This document shows positions 22,199 through 34,052 of a stretch of 64,000 nucleotides of DNA, piece by piece. The stretch comes from Cryoendolithus antarcticus. Lineage: Eukaryota > Ascomycota > Dothideomycetes > Cladosporiales > Cladosporiaceae. The position numbers and the translations under genes are program-made. The notes beneath the pieces were generated by a model. The model was not told where the DNA came from and did not search any database. It worked only from the letters and a program-made list of their open reading frames with translations. Within the stretch, counting starts at the first letter, position 1. The number at the start of each line of letters is the position of its first letter. The stretch covers positions 62,001-126,000 of the forward strand of contig NAJO01000036.1 of assembly GCA_002077065.1 (NCBI GenBank). The letters are read 5' to 3'.

Positions 22199-24061
22199 AA
22201 CTGCGACTTCTGTGTACAATTCTAACGAGTTTGTGGACAGCGGCGATGGGGGGAGGGAGGTAGGTTGGAGCACAGGTCTCAGATGGCTTATTCATCATGA
22301 CTTATTTGGACACCTGACCCTACAGACCCGATATGGCAAAGGTCCTAGCCGACTGTTGCTGTTCTAGACGGCAAACTCGGCTGATATTTGTAGATTACTG
22401 GTACACAACACTGACACGAGTTTTCTTACCTCGCGCATCTCCTCCACTCTGACTTCCTCACATCGTCCCGATCCCAGATCGCCTGACCCGTTAACGACTA
22501 TACTCTGACTTCCCCTCAACTTCGCTGCCAGCCCGATACTACCTAGCATACGCACTCAAGCGCTATGCATACTTCACAACGCTTGAGCAGAGACATGTGG
22601 CAGCTCTACTCAGCCGAAGAATCTCTGCCATCTTACATGTGTCGATGCAGTGGCAGAGTGACTCTGCAACGGTATTCTCACTCCCCTGCACTGGAAGGAA
22701 TCTGGGATAAGGACAGTATCACGAGCTAGTGACCTCACCTGTTCTCGCACGTGCTCTGCTCCTACACGCTGTATACGAACAAAACCGGACCACACCTACG
22801 ATCACTCTCGTTCTTCCCATTGCCTCCCTAGACTACAGATCAACGAGACCCTTCTCCATCGACCATCGTGACCCTTTACAGCCTCATAGACCTCCAAGAC
22901 AGGCTAACGGACATCAACAACGATCTCGCCATTGACGTGGACCTGTACGCTTCCAACATGACCGATACCATCCTGCAAGCGCAGTAACGTATGCACTACC
23001 AGTCATCCTGGTACATATACGGCAGCAACTGACCACTACAGTACAGATGATGCTGGACCAGGGCGGCCAAGGACATCGAGAGCATCATCATGCTGGTTTC
23101 CCACTCTCTTTCCTTCCTGGGCAGGGGCTCGCGAGGACTAACGCGTTCGCCACATCGGATGGCCACAGATACGCCGGAGCTGCGGATCCTTCTCTTCTCT
23201 GCGAGACTCGAGAGCTCTTCGACACGCGTGGGTTTGGGATCTGTCGCAGTTGCCATCGGTCCTATGATGATGGCGGCGAGACCGAGGGTCTGTTACCGCA
23301 TAAAGATGATGTGAACAAGAATATGTAATGTTGTGTGAGGTGGCTCGTAGAGGCCAAATCGAAAAGTCAGACCATACCTTGGGAAGGCATGGACAGCGAA
23401 TGAGCTCCAGTGGCTAGGCGGGTCCATGGCGACAAGCCTGGTAGCCGCACAGAATCTCCATAGGTTCCATCAGTAATTGGAGTCACCTCGATTACCTCGC
23501 TTCCATTGTGACACGTAAGATCCGGAGCCTTCTCGGTGTGCCTAGCTTTGCTGTACCACACCGATTGTCTGCATTGTTCGCGAGACAAGACTTGCTTGCT
23601 ATGTTCAGATTAGCTCCCCTATACGTCTTGAAAGGGCTACGTTTGCTCAAGCATGTACAAGTTTGAGACGACGTATGGGGTCGAAAGCATATCTCATATG
23701 CTGTGACAGGACATCAACAGCTCCTGCACCAATACCAGATTCCGAGTGACCTGACATAATATCTCTTCCATACTGCTTTGTGACCTCGAATGGCCAGAGG
23801 TGGCGGCAATGCAGCTCCCTAGGGGAAAGCCCAAAAGATCGAGACCACAGGTCGAGATGGCAGCGGACAGCGCCCTGCAATGCCTGAGGGTCTGCCTCTT
23901 CCTTTACTCTATCGACTTTTCTCGACGTCAGCGCAGCGCTAAGCCCTTTCGTCCTGTTCTCCCTCGTGCCTTCCTAGCACTAGCAAGTCACTTCGCCGGC
24001 TAGAGGCTTTCACGAGCAAAGCCTCTGTCAATCTCTTACCCACTACAATATACAAAGAAAC
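22199..24061. other. Long stretch with no supportable gene; possible relics
   Basis: ORFs here are short and poor. One coding-like patch at about 22870-22990 reads LTDINNDLAIDVDLYASNM before a stop, then a possible GTAACG donor. A second patch at 23047-23328 contains GFGICRSCHRSYDDGG. Together these could be decayed exons of the family found just downstream, but the evidence is thin. No RNA gene or repeat was seen. Confidence 0.3.
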
Positions 24062-25317
24062 ATGCTGACACGCGACGACTTACAAACCCACACATACTCG
24101 AGAAACACCAGCCATCGACCAGCGTCACATCGTCATCAAGCACACCTCGCTACTCTACCTTCTTCCGAAGGTCCAACATATCATGTTCTTACGTATCATC
24201 GACAACAAAATGGCATTCTCCGGACAAACCTTCGGCGAGCACTTCGCGGAGTTGCCTTCTCTCTTCATGATATAACCAGTAGGACTTCCAGCTGCCACAC
24301 CATCGATCATGATACTGGAAACCTTGCTACAGGCGCTCCTTGTCATCGCGAAGACAAGTTCGAGGTTGCGGAAAATCTCACCAAGCTATGACCTGACTAC
24401 CTCGGCGGCAACCTCAACGTTGCTCGGTGCTGTCTTTGCAACCGCCCGCTCACGTCGGACGCCGAGAACGATGATGAGCTTCGATACGCGATTTGCGAGC
24501 AGGGAATGATGCGTGATCCCAATCTCGTCGGTCCTGGCCCTCACGATGATCTGTCACTAGTGGAAGGTAACGGCGTTGGTAGCGGAGACGAGGCCGACTT
24601 TGATGCGGGCGTGAGCAACGATGGCGATGTCGAGGCGAGCGACAACGAGGGGGATCGCGATGCTGAGTCCGATGACGAAGACGAGAATAGCGAGGCCAGC
24701 GACGGTAGCGACGTCGATGTTCCGGATTTTTGGACGGATATTCCGCAAGCGAAGCACTACCTGACTACCGACGACCCGAAGGAGAAGTCCGCAAGCTGGC
24801 CATTGTCGACGACTTGCATGTCTTCACGAGATTCTTCATCAAGACTGAGGTCGAGGGGATGTACGATCCCCTCACTGAGTACGATTCCATAGACGCGGTG
24901 CCAGACAAGGTCAAGCAAGTCGCCAAGTACCACAAGAGCCAGCGAGGGGAGTTGCGCCGCACTCAGAAGCTTCTCTCCACCGCGCATCGCCGTCAGAAGG
25001 CCTCCGCGCGCTGCACGCTGGTGATAGGCAAGATTCAGCGGCTCCACCACCGTGGCGTGCCGAAGTTCCGTGAGAAGAACGGTAGCGAGAAAGCTCGCTA
25101 CGGCATTGATGAGAAACTCTCCGCTACTGATCGCCTCAACGTTGTCAAGGAGGTCATGGCTTGCCTCTTCATCGCGCGCGATATCATTCTTGCGGACGAT
25201 AGGTGCCTCGACGAGCTGGTATTGAATCCAGATGGATATCCTGCCAAGGAGCTCGGCAACTTCGAAGGCGATAAGGAGAGGGGTGGTCGGATCAAGAAGG
25301 GCACAGCTGAGCAGTAG
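24062..25317 (+). pseudogene. Broken member 1 of an unrecognised zinc-ribbon/helical family
   Basis: Reading in frame 2 from about 24290 gives TIDHDTGNLATGAPC..., an in-frame TGA at 24389-24391, then GGNLNVARCCLCNRPLTSD and LRYAICEQGMM (Cys-pair motif). A long acidic run follows (24590-24720). Near 24780 the frame slips to frame 1 and continues as VRKLAIVDDLHVFTRFF through to 25317. The C-terminal block RGELRRTQKLLSTAHRRQ, RLNVVKEVMACLFIARDI and LDELVLNPDGY aligns with the intact gene directly downstream (25967-27213). One stop and one frameshift, with no intron that repairs either, make this a likely pseudogene. The 5' limit is uncertain; the ATG at 24062 may not be the ancestral start. Sequencing error at either site would change the verdict. 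Confidence 0.6.
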
Positions 25318-25966
25318 ATCTACGACCGTCGTTCTGCCGTTGGCCGGTCGACTGATACCTCTGTTGATGTCGTGGCTGGAAGTTTCGGACTGATGAGCGT
25401 TCTATGATATCTGCCGTGCTGCTGTTTGAGCTTGTTTCCTCGAGGGACATTGCCAGCTGAGGCCTAGAGGTGGCCTGTATCGTCAGCGCGTTGTTTTCGA
25501 AACAATTCTCGAATCACTGAGCATCTCGGCACGACCACCCTCGAATGTCTTTGTCCGTCGGTCTGCGTTGCACGACTTCGACAGAGCACGTGACCCGAGT
25601 GTCAAACGCAGTCTCAGTCGTGCCTTTCTCGTCAACATGTCGGTCGGCGAATGCCAGTCTCCGACGTTTCGACAATAATATCGACACACATTGTCGACCT
25701 CCACGTTCACCAGCCACCCAAATTGTCGACAATAGAGCTTCTTACAATTGTGAGTCGCCCGGGTTAGGCCATATAACGTCAGCTGCGTCCGCCAGATTTC
25801 TGCCCCTCGCCAGCTTTCGACAATCCGCAAATATGGCAAACAAGTCCTTCAGCCTCGACCGCGCTAACGGCCGCCATCGTTGTAAGCTCGTGCGCTGTGC
25901 TCGTTTTGGCTCCGCTGACAAGTTCCAGATCCATCGCAGCAGATCTCCACTACCAACGACAACACC
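25318..25966. other. Intergenic between tandem family members 1 and 2
   Basis: A 0.65 kb spacer and presumed promoter of member 2. The ORF at 25545-25970 lacks homology and overlaps the start of the next gene; I do not call it. Confidence 0.4.
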
Positions 25967-27213
25967 ATGAAGAACAACGCACCTCACCAAACCTTGTACA
26001 GGGTCCAAAACTTCGACCAGTCGCAACAGCAGAGTAAGTTGCGGTATGAAGAAGCCTAGAGATTGTCGCTAACAGCTTCACAGCTCTTGTCGATCCATAC
26101 ACAAACGCATCGTCGTTCGACTTTCCATCAGAGCATCAGAGCATGGACGCCAACGCAGCTGCTATGCCGACCGCTATGTTGAACAACAATCCGAAATGCT
26201 GCGGCGCGCACTCCGGCTTCGATAACAGCATGACCATCGATCCCGCTCTTCTTGACCCTTCTATCTTCGCCGACGACAATGCGCTATCGCCTCTCATCTG
26301 TCAAGACTGCGGTGATGAGCTTCAGGCGTTCGGAGACGATCAGCTGGACGTGACTCGTGGTACCTGCGCCTTGTTCGACTTCCGTCCTGAGAACTACCCC
26401 ATAATCGAAGCAGACGCAATTCAGCTGGTTGGCGAAGAAGATATCGGCAGCGAGCTTGGGTTTGCTGAGGTCGACGATGGCGAAGGTGACGGTGGTAAGC
26501 TTAAGAGTGGTGATGCTACTGAGATCGAGAGCGTCGGCGATGAGAGCGAGAGCGAGAGCGATGACGAGATTACGTTCTTCAGTGACGAAGTGGACGCCAA
26601 GGCATGTCTCGCCGACAACGACGGTGATGTTGTCTGGCTTGGATCCGACGCATACGACGACGATTACGCCATCTTCACCCCGGAGGTCATCAAGGCCGAA
26701 GCCAAAGACGCATACCGCTTATTCAAACACCTCGACCCAACAGACAAGCTGCCGACCAAAGCACTCCGCAATATCGTCATCGACAAGTCGACCTACGACA
26801 ACAGCCAACAGAAAGAGCTGGATCGTATCAGCGAGATGCTCGTCACTACCACTCAGCGCCAGCATGCCGCGGCGCGTGCGACCCTCGCGCTGTCATCGGT
26901 CATCAAGCTCCACCGCGGCCATGGTGTTGGTGTTCGCATCGGCGAGAACGGCGTGCGCAAGAAGCGCAACCGCCGCAACATTGTCGGAGACTACAAGCCG
27001 ACTGCCTCTGTTCGCTGGGCAAAGATCAAGCGTGCGATCCGCGTCAATAAGTTCGTCGCTCGCGATGTCTTGTCTGGAAACCCGAAACTGCTCGAGGAGC
27101 TCGTTCGCAATCCCGATCTGTACCTCCACATGAAGTTCGACAACTTCAAGAACAACAACACGAAGGGTACCACGCTCAAGGCTGCGACTAAGAAGAAGCA
27201 GACGACCAAGTAG
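25967..27213 (+). CDS. Intact member 2 of the unrecognised zinc-ribbon/helical family
   Basis: The protein has 398 residues in two exons, 25967-26033 and 26084-27213. The 50 bp intron has GTAAGT, a GCTAAC branch and CAG; the join is QQQ|TLVDPYTN. The N-terminus is Asn/Gln/aromatic-rich. TIDPALLDPSIFADD is followed by a Cys-pair motif ICQDCGDEL...TRGTCALF (Cys 95, 98, 117; the fourth ligand is not obvious). Next comes a long acidic Asp/Glu/Ser run and then a basic helical block (about 240-370): KELDRISEMLVTTTQRQHAAAR, KIKRAIRVNKFVARDVL and LEELVRNPDLY. The tail is Lys-rich (KAATKKKQTTK). I do not know the function. Basic patches, an acidic region and Cys pairs would fit a nuclear or nucleic-acid-binding protein, which is inference only. 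It lies in tandem with broken member 1. Confidence 0.8.
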
Positions 27214-28024
27214 AAGCAGAGCACCAAGAGTGGTGCCAACGATGCTACTTCTTAAAATGGGCGAATGGCTTCGATCTCGGGGTAAGGAGGGTCGATGATG
27301 GTGATGACTGAGAAATGGTGATGGAAGTTGAGCGGCTGCAGCCCTTGCAACGCCATACTGCGAGGTCGACCAACGTCTGTCTTGCACTAGTGTTGGCCTT
27401 TTGCAAGCTGTCGGCGAGCTTCAGCTACTTTGGTGAATCCTGGACTGGATGACGGTAACAACCATGGAGTTTGGGATTAGCTTAGATTGTACTCATTGCA
27501 CTTACTTCTCGTGGTCCCTTTCCCGGACTTGACCTTGCTTCCCAAGCTCGTATGGAAGGAAACTGATCTTCGATATACGGCGACGCTGCTGCCGAGCCCG
27601 GCGCCGGCCCAGTGCCTCTAGTAGCCCAGATTAGCTGGCTCAATTGCCAGCTAATCGAGGAGCGCCCGCAAGTATTCCGACCACTCTCAGAACGGGTTCG
27701 AGTTTGATGTTCAAGGGTCCAAGGTCTCTTTGCCTCTTTTCCAACCCGATCCCGCTAGACCGAATACAGCAAGCTGAGGCGCTTAATCAATGACAGCTGG
27801 AGAGGAAGGATTTTTGCCTCCGCGATCGAAAGAGCCGAAGCACGCAAGACCCAGATCTGCATCTGACCAATCAAGGCGAGGGTATAGCGCGACTTCGGCG
27901 GGGACTGGCGCGGGCGAGACGATGCACTTTTGTTGATCGACTTTGAGGACTTACAATATTTCACTCTAGCATTGACAGAACTCATCTTGGGTTGTCAAGT
28001 CCCATACACGCATACATAGCCACC
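27214..28024. promoter_or_regulatory. Promoter region of the sulfite reductase gene, with a hairpin
   Basis: 0.8 kb between member 2 and sulfite reductase. A perfect 11 bp inverted repeat with a 6 nt loop lies at 27629-27656 (arms GATTAGCTGGC and GCCAGCTAATC), about 370 bp before the start codon. No gene is supportable. I found no clear match to the ATGRYRYCAT bZIP site expected for sulfur control. Confidence 0.4.
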
Positions 28025-31000
28025 ATGGCATCCATTATAACTGCTGGCGAGGCTGGTGAGTCGACTGTACAGATTTCCCATGTGGTGCGCGAGACGACTG
28101 ACACTTCTTCCCAGTCGCCCGCATAGCATACCTCTCCTCAGACGTGATCATCTCAGTCCAGCCATCTCTCGCCACCGAGTCCGAGTTCTCCACCTTCCTC
28201 ACCTCCTACGCCACCAACAAGGCCAACTCGATCGTCTGCGAGACACTTCCCGAGATCCTGCCGATCCGCCACAATGCCGACCCTCTCCTCTCAGCATACC
28301 AGCCTGCCCGGAATGGGAAGCTTACGAGTGTCACCACATCCAGTGCCATACTCGTGAAGAGCATACCTCATTTGTACAAATTGGCGAAGTATCCCGTGGT
28401 GTTGCACGTCTCATTGCACCCGACTGGCTTCCCAGACTATGGCGACATCACGAGCATACGGAACACCGGCTTCACGTTCCTGCAGAGCAACTCGCTGCAA
28501 GAGGCACAGGACTTAGCATTGACTGCACATGCATTGGCAATTGAGACTGGGCGAGGTGTGATACACTTCTTCGATGCGGCAAACAGTAATGCAGACCAGC
28601 CAATACCGCATGAGAGCCGCAAACTTTGCTCGCAGGTGCTGAACTTGGACTTGGCGAAAGCACATCAGGAGTCGAGAAGCGAGGAGAAGACGCTGTATGT
28701 CAGTGAGGAGCGTGCACCCGTAAGGCGGGCAGTGCCACGTCAAACTGAAGCCGCGCCACGAGCGACAGCCAATGGTCTGCTTCCGGTGGCAAACGGCAGC
28801 ACTCGTGACCCTTCGACGGCATCATCTTCGACATCAGGTCGCAAGGACTCGAGTTCAGCACAGTCGGAAGCTGAGTCAGCGACGACAGTGGACTCGCAGC
28901 CTAAAGCTGTTGGCTCAGATGATGTCGATGCTACGTGCGCAGCGATCTGGGCTGAGATCAAAAGCGTCACCGGGCGCAGCTACAGCGCCTTCCACTACAC
29001 TGGACCACCCAACGCCGAGGCGGCGCTCTTCTTGTTCGGGTCAGACCCGGGACTGTTCAGCGCCGAATTCGATGCCGCAACACCACAGGATTTTTTCTCG
29101 CGCGTTGGTCTGATCACTCCCGTGCTCTACCGACCATGGCTAAGTGCGCGTCTATCGGAGGTAGCACCTTCCTCGATCAAGCGAATTGCAGTGCTCGAGC
29201 AAGTGCGGAGAAGAACGACGAAGTGGGGCCCAATACTACTGGACTTGCTCCAATCCCTACGAGGATCTCAAGATGGGCCGAGCCCACTGATCGTGGGGTA
29301 TCAACTCGGCTATCTTGAAGTGACGACAATTACACAGGCGCTCTCTGGCATCTTCCAGAACCTGCGATCGAAGGCACCCATACAGAACCTTGAGATAGGT
29401 TTGCACACTGGACCGAGTGGATCGCTTAGTGGCTCGCAGAAGGAGCTTGAGCCAAAGCAGCCGGACCTCGAGAACGCTTACATGCGAATTCTGGATCAGC
29501 TGTTTGGGCAGAGACTGCATGTTGCGAACTCGCTTACAAGTAAGACTGCCGGATCTAGCAGCTCGTTCCAGTCGAATCCCGAGTACGGCTTTGGTGCACT
29601 GCTAGCCAGGAAGGAGCATCGCAAGCGCTTTGTCACGGAGATCCAAGAAGCTACAAAGTCTCGACCGTTCACTACTGATGCACCGCTGAAGTGGCTCAGC
29701 CAGTGGGCACTCGCAGGAGACAAGACCGACGAGGCTAACACACTTGCACCTGAAATCATTGCACGACTAGGCACCGATGGCTCTCCTGCAGCATACAAGC
29801 TGCTTCAGAGCAAAGGCTTGTTCTTCTCGGAGTCGCAGTGGCTCATTGGCAGTGACGCCTGGAGCTACGATCTTGGCAACTCGGGCGTGCACAACGTGAT
29901 CGCATCTGGCGAGAATGTCAACATGCTCATCATCGACTCGACACCGTACAGCGAGCGTGCCGCTCAGGATGCTGCACGGAGAAAGAAGGATATCGGGTTG
30001 TACGCCATGAACTATGGTAACACATACGTGGCTTCAGTGGCCGTATACAGCAGCTACACGCAAGTGTTGCAGGCCATGATGGAGGCGGAAGCCTTCAGCG
30101 GCCCATCCATCGTCCTTGCATACCTGCCGTACAACCGCGAGAGCGACACACCCCTCACAGTCTTGCAAGAGACGAAGAAGGCTGTCGATGTCGGTTACTG
30201 GCCTCTGTACCGCTGGAACCCCAAAGCTGAGGAGAACGGTGAGGAGTCTTTCCAGCTTGACTCTGAGCGCATCAAGCAGGAGCTGCAGGACTTCCTGCGT
30301 CGGGATAATCACATGACACAGCTCATGCGACGACACCCCGAGTTCCATGCCAGCCTGTCGGAGAGCTACGGCAGTGAGGTGCGGACAGTGCAGAAGCGTA
30401 AGGCGAAGGACGCGTACGAGTCCCTGCTCGAGGGCCTGCAGGGTGCGCCCATGACAGTCCTGTTTGCTTCGGACAATGGCAACGCAGAATCGCTGGCCAA
30501 GCGTCTCGCATCTCGAGGCAAGGCGCGTGGCCTGAAGAGCTTGTACATGGCGATGGATGAGTACCCACTCGAGGATCTCATCAATGAGGAGAATGTCGTC
30601 TTCATTTCGGCGACAGCCGGACAGGGTGAGTTCCCGCAGAACGGTCGCAACTTCTGGGAGGCTGTCAAGAACACTGTCGACATGGATCTTGCGAACATAA
30701 GATTCACCGTGTTCGCACTTGGTGATTCGCATTACTGGCCGAGGAAAGAGGACAAGCACTACTACAACAAGCCCGGCAAGGATCTCTTTGCTAGGCTGAG
30801 CACACTCGGCGGACAGAAGCTGGTTGACATCGGTCTTGGTGATGATCAGGACCCTGATGGTTACCAGACTGGATATATCGACTGGGAGCCGAAGCTCTGG
30901 GATGCACTTGGCGTTGGTAACGTCGAGGGTCTGCCTGACGAGCCACCACCAATTACCAATGAGGACATTAAGCGAGAGTCAAACTTCTTGCGTGGCACTA

Positions 31001-32731
31001 TTGCGGAAGGTCTGCAAGACCCATCGACTGGCGCCATCAGCGCAGCAGATCAGCAGCTCACGAAGTTCCACGGCACATACATGCAGGACGACCGCGATCT
31101 GCGTGACGAGCGTAAGGCACAAGGTCTTGAGCCAGCGTACTCTTTCATGATCCGATGCCGACTCCCCGGCGGTGTTGCATCAGCGCAGCAGTGGCAGCAG
31201 ATGGACGCAATTGCTACAAATCTCGGCAACGAGACCATGAAGCTCACAACACGACAGACCTTCCAGTTCCACGGTATCGTCAAGGGCAAACTGAAGCCAG
31301 CAATGCAAGCCATTAACGCTGGACTCATGACCACCATCGCCGCGTGCGGAGATGTGAACCGCAACGTCATGTGCTCATCTCTCCCTGAGCTCAGCGAGCT
31401 TCACGCAGACACACACGCATGCGCGAAGAAGATCTCCGACCACCTTCTTCCCTCCACAACAGCCTACCACGAGATTTGGCTGCAGGACGACGAGACAGGC
31501 AAGAAGTCTCAGATTGCCGGTGACGCAGTGCAAGACTTTGAGCCGATGTACGGCCCTACTTACCTTCCCCGAAAGTTCAAGATCACAATCGCAATTCCAC
31601 CGCATAACGACACCGACGTGTACGCCCACGACGTTGGTCTCATCGCCATCAAGGGCGAAGACGGCAGACTTATTGGCTTCAACATGCTCGCCGGCGGCGG
31701 TATGGGTGTCACCCACAATATGAAGAAGACCTACCCTCGTGCAGGCAGCATGCTGGGGTACGTCTCGAAGGAGGAAGTCCATATTGCATGCGAGAAAGTC
31801 ATGCTCGTGCAGAGAGATCACGGTGATCGCTCTAACAGGAAGCACGCCAGGTTGAAGTACACCATGGACGACATGGGTGCAGACGTCTTCCAAGGCAAAG
31901 TCGAGGATCTGTGGGGCAAGAAGTTCGAGGCACCGAAGCCATTCCACTTCGAGTCCAATATCGATACGTTCGGCTGGCAGCAGGACGAGCGGGGCATGTG
32001 GCACTTCACGCTCTTCATCGAGAACGGTCGTATCGAAGATACGGCTGACTTCCCGATGAAGACTGGCTTGAGGGAGATTGCGAAGGTGCACAAGGGCGAA
32101 TTCCGCCTGACGGGCAACCAGCATTTGATCCTCTCGAACGTCGCCGACGCGGATCTCGGGGAGATGAAGGCCTTGATGAAGAAGTACAAGCTCGACAACA
32201 CCAACTTCTCTGCTCTACGACTCAGCAGCAGCGCCTGCGTGGCTTTCCCGACCTGTGGCCTTGCTATGGCTGAGTCCGAGCGCTACTTGCCTGAGCTCAT
32301 CACTAAGCTCGAGGGCGTGATTGAGGAGCATGGTTTAAGGCAGGAGAGTATCGTCATGCGCATGACTGGCTGTCCGAACGGGTGCGCACGACCTTGGCTC
32401 GCTGAGGTGGCATTCGTGGGCAAGGCTTACGGCGCTTACAACATGTATCTTGGCGGTGGATACCACGGGCAGAGGCTGAATAAGCTCTATCGAAGCAGCA
32501 TCAAGGAAGAGGAGATCCTGGCGATCATGAAGCCGCTTGTGAAGCGTTACGCACTTGAGCGCAATGATGGAGAGAGGTTCGGCGACTTCGCGATCAGGAT
32601 TGGCATGATTAAGGAAACGAGGGAGGGGAAGGACTTCCACGATGATGTGAGTACAGCCGATGCTGAAGGCCGCTAATAGACCGCTTACTGACTTGACCTT
32701 ACAGACTGCCGAAGTTGAGGAAGATGAGTAG
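28025..32731 (+). CDS. MET5: Sulfite reductase [NADPH] hemoprotein (beta) subunit
   Basis: The protein has 1529 residues in three exons: 28025-28055, 28115-32646 and 32705-32731. The introns are 59 and 58 bp. The first exon encodes ten codons plus one base and the last encodes only TAEVEEDE. The enzyme reduces sulfite to sulfide with six electrons, feeding cysteine and methionine synthesis, together with the flavoprotein Met10. Domains in order are a pyruvate-ferredoxin-oxidoreductase-like N-terminal half (residues 1 to about 780), a flavodoxin-like domain (FASDNGNAES at about 795), and the siroheme/4Fe-4S core with FHGTYMQDDRDLR and the RQTFQFHG ferredoxin-like motif. Cluster ligands are in SACVAFPTC (Cys 1385, 1391) and TGCPNGC (Cys 1430, 1434). 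The full length matches Met5-type proteins, and no key residue appears to be missing. Confidence 0.97.
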
Positions 32732-34052
32732 AGGAGAGGACTATATGCTTTTGCCGAATTGCATTCACAGCGGTGGCGTTGGATGCGGATAAGGAAAGGG
32801 TAGCATTCGAGTCTGTACATATTGTCAACTTATCGAAAAGTCTACATCATGTCCCCTCGCCCCATGACAATATCCAGATGCAGTGGCAATTGTTCAAGGT
32901 CTTCTTCACTCGCTATATTCGGAGTCGCCGCTACGAGCCTCTCAAATTTCTCGTCGCTGGCTGTTGGCTCATTAGGTTGCTATGATCAGCCGCTTGCTGA
33001 CGAGAGTGTACTCTCGATCTTGAGCAGCTCACCGCCCACAGTCTCACGTATATTAACGTGGCTAAGCCAATGAGTGAACTGGCATCAGCCGGCTACATCA
33101 GGATCGACCCTGATCCGCAACGGAGCAAGCCATCAGTGCTCTAGAGATCACTCGCCATATCGTGAGCTGGCGTACCATGATGGATCTAGCTTGTTTCATG
33201 CCGTTATTAGACCGTTGTAATCTACTAGACCGTCACTTACATCGTAGGTAGCACATCATTGAAGGGAACAGACAACCTGGTGACGAGGAAACTTTGACTG
33301 GTAGCATCTAAGCCATGACATGGATGGCGTCGCATCACTGGAACAATTCACTTCGGCGTCTCTCGCTATGTACAGGCCATATACAGTCGGACAATACAGC
33401 TCGGTCGGAAGCAGTCATGATGCTAGCGCCGCGATGAGTACTACTGAGACCAATGATAGTGCTGTAGTCCAGACCATTGATGAGGCGGTGATACAAGAGG
33501 CGCTATCTAATCGTACAAAACTATCTAGATTGATCTTACATATCCCTTTCCTGACCATCTGGGTATCGTCGCTGACGTTCAAACGCCATCGCTCGAAAGT
33601 CACTCACCTGCCCGAAATCCGGGCATACCTAAACATCCTGTGCTATCATGAGCAAGTCCTCCCACAAGGCGTGCTAGCATAAGCCGTTCCTTCAAAGATG
33701 CCGTGCTATCATATGATGTTCCCCCGAGCAGCCCGTGCTATCATAATCCTGTTCTCCAAAGAGACCGTGCTATCATGATTTGTTCCTCCAATGCAGTAGC
33801 AAGTACATCATCAATCAGTAATCGTCGGCCATTACCATTATCGCAAGCCATTACATCAACATCGTCAGTCGCTCCCATAACCCATCACATCGTCATTAAT
33901 TTCCATAACTAGTCGCATCGTCACTCAGAAATCAGAACGCCCAGTGCAAGTCCCATCAGAGAAGGCAGATTCCATCAAAGATGAAAAAGCAAACTCCCAG
34001 TACCCGGTAGATGTCGCTGTCGATCGTCCCTCAGCAGTGCACTGAGCCTCAA
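32732..34052. other. Intergenic with a 32 bp minisatellite
   Basis: 1.3 kb between two convergent genes. An ATG-initiated 120-codon ORF (33320-33682) has weak coding character and runs into the minisatellite; I do not call it a gene. The stretch 33800-33925 is rich in ATCATC/CATCGTC words. Confidence 0.45.
33638..33800. repeat. Degenerate 32 bp tandem repeat, about five copies
   Basis: The word GTGCTATCAT (one copy GTGCTAGCAT) starts at 33640, 33671, 33703, 33735 and 33767, that is, spacings of 31, 32, 32 and 32 bp. Each is followed by a variable linker that usually contains GTTCCTCCAA or a variant. The repeat lies about 260 bp beyond the stop codon of the minus-strand gene at 34053. Confidence 0.75.

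Noticed and set aside
27680..27710. GGGTTCGAG word suggesting a tRNA
   Set aside because: No complementary stem on either side and no cloverleaf; a chance match.
31375..32124. 249-codon minus-strand ORF inside sulfite reductase
   Set aside because: Lies wholly inside the hemoprotein domain on the opposite strand.
33320..33682. 120-codon ORF with an ATG
   Set aside because: Weak codon bias and its 3' end is minisatellite DNA; kept only as part of the intergenic description.
33638..33800. Possible CRISPR array
   Set aside because: Regular 32 bp spacing, but only 10 bp words are conserved, linkers are decayed repeat rather than unique spacers, and the genome is eukaryotic.
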